A DNA stretch of 11,607 nt from Candidatus Aenigmatarchaeota archaeon (lineage in GTDB: Archaea > Aenigmatarchaeota > Aenigmatarchaeia > CG10238-14), in the NCBI GenBank assembly GCA_030672375.1, contig DAOVGP010000042.1, positions 1 through 11,607 of the forward strand, given 5' to 3'. A program made the translations under genes and the position numbers. The notes under the pieces were generated by a model, which saw only the letters and a list, made by a program, of their open reading frames with translations, was not told the DNA's origin and did not search any database. This document shows positions 5,999 through 11,607 of the stretch, piece after piece; positions within the stretch are counted from its first letter, which is position 1; each line of letters opens with the position of its first letter.

Positions 5999-6657
5999 TG
6001 ACTGAGGTTAGAAAAATAGTTTTACCAGGGGAAGTACTCGGCGATTCAAAGGAAAAAAAATCTGGATATGGAACTTTTGAAGAAGAAGGAGGAGTGATAT
6101 CAAAATTTATCGGAATCCCTAAGGAAACTCATGATTACATTTCAGTCATACCTCTGTCTGGAGTATACACCCCTAAAAGACAAGACAAAGTTATCGGTTT
6201 TATCACTGGTGTAGAGAGGGTTGGCTGGGTAGTCGATATAAACTCGCCTTGGCTAGCATTCCTTCCCGTGTCTGAAGCTGTGGACGAGTTTATTGATTTA
6301 AAAAAAACTGATATCACGAGGTTCTATGATGTGAAAGATGTTATCTATGCACAAGTCGACAATGTAAAAAGAGGAGACATAAAATTGACTATGAACACTC
6401 CTGTAGCAAGAAAACTCAGGGATGGAATTACAGTAAAGATTGCCCCCAGTAAAGTTCCGAGATTGATTGGAAAGGAAGGGAGTATGATCAACATTATAAA
6501 AGATAAGACGAATACCGTCATAAGGGTTGGACAGAATGGTGTTGTTTGGTTGAGTGGAGAAGGAGTTAAGAAGGCTATTAAAGCGATTAAGATGGTAGAT
6601 GAGAAATCACACATCATCGGATTAACAAATGAAATAACAAAATTATTGAGTGATTAG
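5995..6657 (+). CDS. rrp4: Exosome complex RNA-binding protein Rrp4
   Basis: Rrp4 forms part of the trimeric cap of the archaeal exosome and guides RNA into the Rrp41/Rrp42 ring. Domain order is visible: an N-terminal domain (about 1-60) with VLPGEVLGD and GYGTFEEEGGVISKFIG, an S1 domain (about 62-135) with DKVIGFITGVERVGWVVDI and KRGDIKLTM, and a KH domain (about 145-215) with the GxxG loop in RLIGKEGSMINIIKDKT. Length (220 aa) is normal. Two adjacent ATGs (5995 and 5998) are both possible starts; a GGTTGAT just upstream does not separate them. The stop TAG is followed immediately by the rrp41 ATG. The alternative cap protein Csl4 is not encoded here. Confidence 0.96.
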   Translation: MMTEVRKIVLPGEVLGDSKEKKSGYGTFEEEGGVISKFIGIPKETHDYISVIPLSGVYTPKRQDKVIGFITGVERVGWVVDINSPWLAFLPVSEAVDEFIDLKKTDITRFYDVKDVIYAQVDNVKRGDIKLTMNTPVARKLRDGITVKIAPSKVPRLIGKEGSMINIIKDKTNTVIRVGQNGVVWLSGEGVKKAIKAIKMVDEKSHIIGLTNEITKLLSD

Positions 6658-7374
6658 ATGGGTATGAAATCAAAGGAAAAAATGATCGTGGAAGGAAAGA
6701 GGTTGGATGGTAGAACCCCAGATGAGATAAGAGAAATTGAGATGAAAGTCGGTGTTATACCGAATGCAAACGGTTCTGCCCGAGTAAGTTTTGGAAGGAC
6801 GACTGCTGTAGCTGCAGTTTACGGACCTAGAATTCTACATCCGAGACGTTTACAAGAACCTGATACTGCTATCATTAGATGTAGGTATAATATGGCCCCT
6901 TTCTCTGTTGACGAAAGGATAAGACCTGGTTCTTCTAGAAGGGAGAAGGAGATATCTAAAGTTACTAGACTTGCATTAGAACCTGCCTTATTTTTGGAAA
7001 AATATCCTGAGACTGTGATTGATATTTATATAGAGATAATACAAGCTGATGGTTCGACAAGGGTAACAGGAATAAATGCTGCTTCTTTGGCTTTAGCCGA
7101 TGCAGGTGCCCCGATGAGAGATTTAGTTGTTGGATTAGCCGGTGGAAAGCTAGATGATACTATTATAATAGACCTTTGTGGAAAGGAAGACAATTATTCT
7201 GTGGCTGATATTCCGATAGCCTTTCTTCCAAGAAAAAATGAGATAACGCTCTTACAAATGGATGGACAGCTGAATCCAGATGAAGTGAAGACTATAGTCA
7301 AGAATGTATTAAATGCTGGGAAGAAAGTCTATGAAAAACAAAAAGAGGCTTTGAAGAAAAAATATCATAAGTGA
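6658..7374 (+). CDS. rrp41: Exosome catalytic subunit Rrp41
   Basis: RNase PH-type subunit that carries the phosphorolytic (3'-5') active site of the exosome ring. LDGRTPDEIREIEM opens the fold; SARVSFGRTTAVAAVYGPR and ARG-rich RIRPGSSRREKEIS provide RNA- and phosphate-binding residues. DGSTRVTGINAASLAL is the phosphate loop region, and D178 (KEDNYS) with D184 (VADIPIA) match the acidic catalytic positions, so the subunit looks active. Length (238 aa) is normal. GTGAT ends exactly three bases before the ATG at 6658, supporting this start over the in-frame ATG at 6664. No gap separates it from rrp4. Confidence 0.97.
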   Translation: MGMKSKEKMIVEGKRLDGRTPDEIREIEMKVGVIPNANGSARVSFGRTTAVAAVYGPRILHPRRLQEPDTAIIRCRYNMAPFSVDERIRPGSSRREKEISKVTRLALEPALFLEKYPETVIDIYIEIIQADGSTRVTGINAASLALADAGAPMRDLVVGLAGGKLDDTIIIDLCGKEDNYSVADIPIAFLPRKNEITLLQMDGQLNPDEVKTIVKNVLNAGKKVYEKQKEALKKKYHK

Positions 7375-7378
7375 TGGA

Positions 7379-8137
7379 ATGAGACATGATTATGTATTAA
7401 AATTGTTGGAATCTGGTGAGAGGTTAGACGGAAGAAAATTAGATGAATTTAGGGATATAAAAATCGAAGTTGATACTATCGAGAGGGCAGAAGGTTCAGC
7501 CAGAGTTAAGATTGGGAAGACAGATATAATAGTTGGGATAAAAATGGACTTAGGTGAACCGTTTCCTGATGTTCCTAATCAGGGGATGTTGAGAACTGGT
7601 GCAGAATTCTCACCTATAGCTTCTCCTGAATTCAATCCCGGACCACCAGGTGAAGATGCGACTGAACTCGCCAGGGTGGTGGATAGAGGTATAAGGGAAT
7701 CTGAATGTATAGATTTGGAAAAATTATGTTTAAAACCAGGAGAACAAGTCTGGACTATGTTTGTAGATATACACATGATGAACCATGATGGTAACTTGAT
7801 AGATGTATCAGCTTTAGCTGCGGTTGCTGCCCTCATGAGAACAAAAATGCCGGAGTTGGAAGATGGTAAAATCAACAGAGAAAAACTAAAGGAAAAATTA
7901 CCCATAAAACATATACCAATCACTGTCACTGTAGGTAAAATATCGGACAAGTTTTTAATAGACCCAACAAAAGAGGAAGAACAAGTTTTAGATTCTAAGC
8001 TCATGGTAGCTGTGATGGAAGATGGTAAGATATGCGCTATGCAGAAGAGCGGTGATCAAGGTCTTTCAGAAGAAGAAACGAGTAGAATGATAGATTTAGC
8101 TATTAAAAAATCAAAAGAAATCAGAAAACTGTTGTGA
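7379..8137 (+). CDS. rrp42: Exosome ring subunit Rrp42
   Basis: Second RNase PH-like protein of the hexameric archaeal exosome ring; it alternates with Rrp41, is itself not catalytic, and completes the RNA-binding surface. Features: RLDGRKLDEFRDIKIE, SARVKIGKTDIIVGIK, the proline/glycine-rich segment around NPGPPGEDATELARVVDRGIR, and CLKPGEQVWTMFVDIHMMNHDGNLIDVSALAAVAAL, which are typical of Rrp42 and distinguish it from Rrp41. The Asp corresponding to the Rrp41 catalytic site is replaced in the QVLDSKLMVAV region. Length (252 aa) is slightly short but complete. GTGAT at 7371-7375, which spans the end of rrp41, lies three bases before the ATG. Confidence 0.96.
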   Translation: MRHDYVLKLLESGERLDGRKLDEFRDIKIEVDTIERAEGSARVKIGKTDIIVGIKMDLGEPFPDVPNQGMLRTGAEFSPIASPEFNPGPPGEDATELARVVDRGIRESECIDLEKLCLKPGEQVWTMFVDIHMMNHDGNLIDVSALAAVAALMRTKMPELEDGKINREKLKEKLPIKHIPITVTVGKISDKFLIDPTKEEEQVLDSKLMVAVMEDGKICAMQKSGDQGLSEEETSRMIDLAIKKSKEIRKLL

Positions 8138-8141
8138 TGTT

Positions 8142-8306
8142 ATGGGAAGGAAGATGTTGAGCAGAAAACTGAAACAGATTAAAGCAGGGAAGGTTAGGCT
8201 TGCCCCTAGATGGGTAGATATAAAGAAATTTGGGATAAAGAGGGCTAGGAACAGAAGGGTTTCAGTAACGAGAAGAAGTTGGAAGAGAAAAAAGTTGAAA
8301 ATCTAA
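8142..8306 (+). CDS. rpl39e: Large-subunit ribosomal protein eL39 (L39e)
   Basis: Small, very basic 54-residue protein lining the exit tunnel of the archaeal/eukaryotic large subunit. It starts MGRKMLSRKLKQIKAG, then has the hallmark APRWVDIKK (equivalent to P-x-W-V in the family), ARNRRVSVTRRSWKRKKLKI with the second conserved Trp, and stops at TAA 8304-8306. GTGAT, shared with the end of rrp42, lies exactly three bases before the ATG. The gene is separated from rrp42 by only four bases, so it belongs to the exosome transcript. It is too short for many ORF cut-offs. Archaeal exosome operons more often have L37Ae at this point, and L39e is usually found with L31e, so the position is atypical. 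Confidence 0.9.
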   Translation: MGRKMLSRKLKQIKAGKVRLAPRWVDIKKFGIKRARNRRVSVTRRSWKRKKLKI

Positions 8307-8316
8307 TCCTAAGAAA

Positions 8317-8324
8317 CTTATAGA
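8317..8324 (+). promoter_or_regulatory. Possible TATA box for gatD
   Basis: CTTATAGA in the 47-bp gap after rpl39e is centred about 33 bp before the gatD ATG. It predicts transcription from near 8347, which would leave only a very short leader. The element is weak, and read-through from the exosome operon is equally possible. Confidence 0.35.
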
Positions 8325-8353
8325 TAGTTGAACGTAAAATATTTAGTGATGAA

Positions 8354-9718
8354 ATGTATTCTAACAAGATTTTGAGAGTTCTAAAGGGAAAGAAAATTAA
8401 GGTTGGTGACAGGATTCGATTAATCAAGGATAAAGGAGTCTATGAAGGAATTCTGATGCCAAGAATAAAAATGGGTAATAAAGATTCTCTAATAATTAAG
8501 CTCAAGAGTGGTTACAATATTGGCATTGAATTTGATAATAAAACTAGAATCGAACGATTAGGTAAAGGTAGAAAACTTGGTGTTATTCCCAAATTAAAAA
8601 TAAAGAGGAAGAAAAAACTTCCAAATGTATCTATGGTCGCTACTGGTGGAACTATTGGAACACACGTTGATTACAAAACTGGTGGGGTATTCATGTGTAG
8701 ATCTCCAGAAGAGATATTGAGTACAACGCCAGAACTTATGAATATCATTGATTTGAAAAATACACACAGACCATTTACACTTGCTAGTGAAGATATGACA
8801 TACAAACATTGGCAGGAGATGGCTAAATTGGTTGCAAAGGAACTCAATTCTGGTTGTCGGGGTGTTATAGTTACGCATGGTACAGACACACTCCATTACT
8901 CTGGGGCCGCACTTTCATTCATGTTAAGAAATTTATCAAAGCCTGTTGCATTAGTTGGTGCTCAGAGATCACCAGATAGAGGGAGTTTTGATGGTTCTAT
9001 AAATCTAATTTGCGCTTCCTATTTCACAGGTTATTCAGATATCGGTGAAGTGGCTTTGGTTATGCATGGAACATCTAATGATAATTATTGTTTGGTCAAT
9101 CGTGGAACGCGCGTTCGTAAACTTCACACATCAAGAAGAGATGCATTTCAATCAGTTAATGAAAAACCAATCGCAAAAATTTGGACAAACGGTAAGATAG
9201 AAAAGACTGGAATAGAATATACAAAATTCGAAGATAAAAAAGTTATTGTTGATCATAAATTTGAACCTAAAGTGGCGTTATTAAAAGCTTTTCCAAATTC
9301 TGATCCATCAATCATTGGTTGGTACCTTGATAAAAAATACAAAGGTTTAATTATTGAAGGAACTGGTCTTGGTCATGTTCCTACGGGTGAAAGTGGGATT
9401 GAAATGGGAAAATTTGATCCAAAAATGTCTTGGATTCCTTATATTAAAAAAGCTATTGATAGAGGGGTAACCGTTGTCATGACGAGTCAGACAATTTTTG
9501 GGAGAGTTCATCCTTATGTTTATAAGAATTTAAGGCTTGTTAGTGAGACAGGTGCGATATACGCTGAGGATATGTTAACAGAAGTCGCTCTTGTGAAATT
9601 ATCGTGGGTTCTTGGTCACACTAAAAAGAAAGAAAAAATAAGAGAAATGATGCTAACACCTCTTGCCCGTGAAATCAATCCTAGAACGGATTTAAATTCT
9701 GTTGTCAAGTCAGTGTAG
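8354..9718 (+). CDS. gatD: Glutamyl-tRNA(Gln) amidotransferase subunit D (asparaginase-like)
   Basis: GatD hydrolyses glutamine and passes ammonia to GatE, which amidates Glu-tRNA(Gln); this supplies Gln-tRNA in archaea without glutaminyl-tRNA synthetase. An N-terminal small beta domain (about 1-85, KVGDRIRLIKDKGVYEGILMPR) distinguishes GatD from plain L-asparaginases. The asparaginase domain follows. Catalytic residues visible: T100 (ATGGTIGT), T177 and D178 (THGTDTLHY) and K256 (RVRKLHTS). GAQRSPDRGSFDG and EGTGLGHVP are further family segments. Length (454 aa) is close to normal. GTGAT at 8346-8350 lies three bases before the ATG and fixes the start. gatE follows after six bases, so the two are co-transcribed. 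Confidence 0.96.
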   Translation: MYSNKILRVLKGKKIKVGDRIRLIKDKGVYEGILMPRIKMGNKDSLIIKLKSGYNIGIEFDNKTRIERLGKGRKLGVIPKLKIKRKKKLPNVSMVATGGTIGTHVDYKTGGVFMCRSPEEILSTTPELMNIIDLKNTHRPFTLASEDMTYKHWQEMAKLVAKELNSGCRGVIVTHGTDTLHYSGAALSFMLRNLSKPVALVGAQRSPDRGSFDGSINLICASYFTGYSDIGEVALVMHGTSNDNYCLVNRGTRVRKLHTSRRDAFQSVNEKPIAKIWTNGKIEKTGIEYTKFEDKKVIVDHKFEPKVALLKAFPNSDPSIIGWYLDKKYKGLIIEGTGLGHVPTGESGIEMGKFDPKMSWIPYIKKAIDRGVTVVMTSQTIFGRVHPYVYKNLRLVSETGAIYAEDMLTEVALVKLSWVLGHTKKKEKIREMMLTPLAREINPRTDLNSVVKSV

Positions 9719-9724
9719 ATTATT

Positions 9725-11185
9725 ATGGATTATAAAAAAGTTGGGTTAAGAGTTGGCTTGGAAATACATCATGAATTGGATACAAAGGAGAAATTGTTCT
9801 GTAGTTGCCCTACACTTCTTAAAACAAAAGAGAAACCAGACCTAATACTAGAAAGATTTCAAAGGCCAGTTGCTGGTGAAACGGGTGAAATAGATATTGC
9901 TGCAATAGAACAAATGAAAAAAAGGGTAAAAATAATCTATGAAGTTTATGATGATTGTGATTGTTTAATCGATACAGACGAGGAACCACCACACGAACCG
10001 AATAATGAAGCGATAAAAGTTGCGTTGACTATTGCTACCCTGTTTAATTGTAAGATTGTTGATGAGATCCATGTCATGAGAAAAACGATTATCGATGGTA
10101 GTCTGCCTTCTGGGTTTCAAAGGACTATGCTGCTCGGAACAAATGGATGGATGGATACGAATCAAGGTAAAGTCGAGATAGAGGCTGTTAGTTTAGAAGA
10201 AGATTCTGCTCGTCTAATAAACAAGGAAAAAAATTCTGTTACGTTCAGGTTGGATAGATTGGGTATTCCTGAAGTAGAGGTAGGAACTGGGAAAGGTATA
10301 GTCTCACCAGATCATGCAAAAGAAGTTGCATTAAAAATTGGAAATATAATTCGTTCAACTGGTAAAGCGAAAATAAGAGAAGGTTCTGTTCGTCAGGATG
10401 TAAACATTTCTATTAAAGGTGGAGATAGAGTTGAAGTTAAGCATGTTCCTAGTTTGAGCCTGATACCGATCGTTATTGAAAAAGAAATAGAAAGGCAACT
10501 GAGTTTGATTAAAAGCAGGGGGAAAGTAACGAGAGATGTTAGGAAAATTTTAGAGGATGGTAGTACTGAGTTTCTTAGACCGTTACCGGGTTCTGCTAGG
10601 ATGTATCCCGAAACAGACGTTATACCGATAAAAACCTCTGAATTATTGAAAGAAGTTAAAAAACGTTTACCAGAAACATGGGATCGGAAAATACAAAGAT
10701 ACAACAAATTAGGATTATCGAATGAGCTTGGAAAACAGATCGTGAAATCAGACTATGTAGATTTATTTGAGACTACAGTCAAAAAAACAAAGATAAAACC
10801 GAATATAATTGCTAATGTTTTTGTTAACACATTGAAGAATTTGAAAAAGAGAGAAAAAATCCCTGTAGAGAATTTGAAAGATAATGATTTTGAAGAATTG
10901 TTTGAATTTTTGGTTAATGGAAAGATAGTAAAAGAATCTATTCCTGACATCCTTTCTTATAAGGCGAAGAACCCGAACATGAAAATAATTGAAATTGTCA
11001 AAAAACTTGGATTAGAAACTATGGCAAAAGAGGAATTGTTGAAGATTGTAAAGGATGTTTTAAGGAAAAATAAAGATCAACCCATCAATAAAACCATAGG
11101 AATCGTGATGAGAAGAGTTCGCGGTAAAGCAAGAAGCGAAGATGTTGTAAAAATGGTCAAAAAGGAAGTCGAAAAGATTTATTAA
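9725..11185 (+). CDS. gatE: Glutamyl-tRNA(Gln) amidotransferase subunit E, lacking the AspRS-like insertion
   Basis: GatE activates the Glu on Glu-tRNA(Gln) with ATP and amidates it with ammonia from GatD. The catalytic cradle spans about 1-265: VGLRVGLEIHHELDT (E13, H15), DEEPPHEPN, DGSLPSGFQRT (124-134), EEDSAR (158-163), FRLDRLGIPEVEV and VRQDVNISIKGGDRVEVK. Four cysteines form two CxC pairs (C26/C28 and C78/C80), which could hold zinc. The helical part (PLPGSARMYPETDVIPI onward) and a YqeY-like tail ending in MRRVRGKARSEDVVK follow. Known GatE proteins have about 600-630 residues and carry an AspRS-like insertion of over 100 residues between these parts. Here residues 258-286 pass directly from QLSLIKSRG to DGSTEFLRPLP, giving 486 residues. 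The frame is open throughout, so this is not a frameshift. Bacterial GatB is the alternative, but GatD as neighbour and the GatE-type motifs favour GatE. Confidence 0.93.
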   Translation: MDYKKVGLRVGLEIHHELDTKEKLFCSCPTLLKTKEKPDLILERFQRPVAGETGEIDIAAIEQMKKRVKIIYEVYDDCDCLIDTDEEPPHEPNNEAIKVALTIATLFNCKIVDEIHVMRKTIIDGSLPSGFQRTMLLGTNGWMDTNQGKVEIEAVSLEEDSARLINKEKNSVTFRLDRLGIPEVEVGTGKGIVSPDHAKEVALKIGNIIRSTGKAKIREGSVRQDVNISIKGGDRVEVKHVPSLSLIPIVIEKEIERQLSLIKSRGKVTRDVRKILEDGSTEFLRPLPGSARMYPETDVIPIKTSELLKEVKKRLPETWDRKIQRYNKLGLSNELGKQIVKSDYVDLFETTVKKTKIKPNIIANVFVNTLKNLKKREKIPVENLKDNDFEELFEFLVNGKIVKESIPDILSYKAKNPNMKIIEIVKKLGLETMAKEELLKIVKDVLRKNKDQPINKTIGIVMRRVRGKARSEDVVKMVKKEVEKIY

Positions 11186-11208
11186 CCGAATTAACGAAAA
11201 GGTATATA

Positions 11209-11213
11209 GTGAT
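11209..11213 (+). promoter_or_regulatory. Shine-Dalgarno site for the last gene
   Basis: GTGAT three bases before the ATG at 11217 matches the spacing at rrp41, rrp42, rpl39e and gatD. It is the main evidence for the start of the truncated open frame at the right edge. Confidence 0.6.
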
Positions 11214-11216
11214 TTT

Positions 11217-11607
11217 ATGAATGTGAAAAATTTGATTTACCACGGTGTATTCGTCTTGGTTCTTTCGAGTTTGTTAACTATGGGAATAGTTTATGCACAG
11301 GGAGCAGCGACTGCAACGTTTCCACTAGGACCGATGCCCAAGTTGATTGTGTTTATTATTAGTATAGTTGTATCCATAATAACTGACGGTATAATGATGC
11401 TTGCGATATCTGGAAGTTTTCATCCAGTAAAGGTATTGATATCGAGTATACCATGGACATTTGTCAACATATACTTGTGGGATTTCATAGCACCCGCATC
11501 TGGTAGTACATTATTTACATTGAGATTTATGCCGATTGGAGACCCTTCTTGGAATTATTGGATCGGTATTAATATTATAGCGGCTTTCGTCTGTAACTTC
11601 TTGTTCT
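11217..11607 (+). CDS. Secreted or membrane protein with signal-like N-terminus, 3' end missing
   Basis: An open frame of 130 codons runs off the right edge; I do not recognise the family. The N-terminus MNVKNLIYHGVFVLVLSSLL ends in VYAQG and looks like a signal peptide with cleavage after Ala, or a first membrane helix. A further hydrophobic segment follows PMPKLIVFIISIVVSIITDGI (about residues 42-66), another lies around VLISSIPWTFVNIYLWDFIA (about 73-92), and a last begins at WIGINIIAAFVCNFLF. It is therefore probably an integral membrane protein with an exported N-terminus. The start is supported by GTGAT three bases upstream. It lies 31 bp after gatE on the same strand and could share its transcript. 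No function is proposed. Confidence 0.6.
   Translation, partial: MNVKNLIYHGVFVLVLSSLLTMGIVYAQGAATATFPLGPMPKLIVFIISIVVSIITDGIMMLAISGSFHPVKVLISSIPWTFVNIYLWDFIAPASGSTLFTLRFMPIGDPSWNYWIGINIIAAFVCNFLF

Noticed and set aside
7579..8004. 141-codon open frame on the minus strand
   Set aside because: It lies fully inside rrp42, a secure gene on the other strand; its Ser-rich composition is what an antisense shadow gives.
8594..8896. 100-codon minus-strand frame inside gatD
   Set aside because: It is antisense to the catalytic asparaginase motifs and has no ribosome binding site or family resemblance.
8354..9718. Plain L-asparaginase
   Set aside because: The N-terminal beta domain and the adjacent gatE mark it as GatD, even though the catalytic residues are those of asparaginases.
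11201..11208. GGTATATA before the last gene as a TATA box
   Set aside because: It is only about a dozen bases before the ATG, too close to place a transcription start ahead of it.
1..11607. CRISPR array, insertion sequence, tRNA or other RNA gene
   Set aside because: No spaced direct repeats, transposase-like proteins or cloverleaf sequence were seen; every gap between genes is under 90 bp.

Overview
This is AT-rich archaeal DNA, densely packed with single-copy information-processing genes and with no tRNA, rRNA, CRISPR array or insertion sequence. The archaeal assignment rests on TBP, FEN-1, L15e, L39e, RNase P proteins Rpp30 and Pop5, a proteasome alpha subunit, SBDS, the Rrp4/Rrp41/Rrp42 exosome and GatD/GatE. 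The phylum cannot be fixed from this window.

Layout. Positions 1-714 (minus strand) hold the 5' part of the TBP gene, running off the left edge, and upstream of it a small PD-(D/E)XK nuclease-like gene. Positions 799-2533 hold RNase HII (plus) and FEN-1 (minus), convergent and overlapping by 11 bp. Both end in PCNA-binding (PIP-box) motifs, and together they cover the incision and flap-removal steps of ribonucleotide excision and RNA-primer removal. A small two-helix membrane protein (2583-2861, minus) lies upstream of FEN-1 and is divergent from rpl15e.

Positions 2946-8306 form a tight plus-strand array: rpl15e, rnp3 (Rpp30), rnp2 (Pop5), psmA, SBDS, rrp4, rrp41, rrp42 and rpl39e. Apart from a 34-bp gap after rpl15e, junctions run from a 4-base overlap to a 7-base gap. 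This is the known archaeal exosome superoperon, joining ribosome maturation (SBDS), RNase P, RNA 3'-end processing and decay, and protein turnover. L39e sits at its 3' end. Positions 8354-11185 hold gatD and gatE, which convert Glu-tRNA(Gln) to Gln-tRNA(Gln). From 11217 to the right edge is the start of an unrecognised secreted-signal/membrane protein.

Most notable points: (1) GatE has 486 residues and appears to lack, in frame, the AspRS-like insertion domain that defines GatE against bacterial GatB. (2) TBP has no in-frame ATG, GTG or TTG at its expected N-terminus; an ATG just upstream is out of frame by one base, so the gene uses a non-AUG start, is frameshifted, or has a sequence error. 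(3) RNase HII and FEN-1 both carry C-terminal PIP boxes, encoded a few dozen bases apart on opposite strands. (4) Several plus-strand genes carry GTGAT or a close variant exactly 3 nt before the start codon, which helps fix starts.
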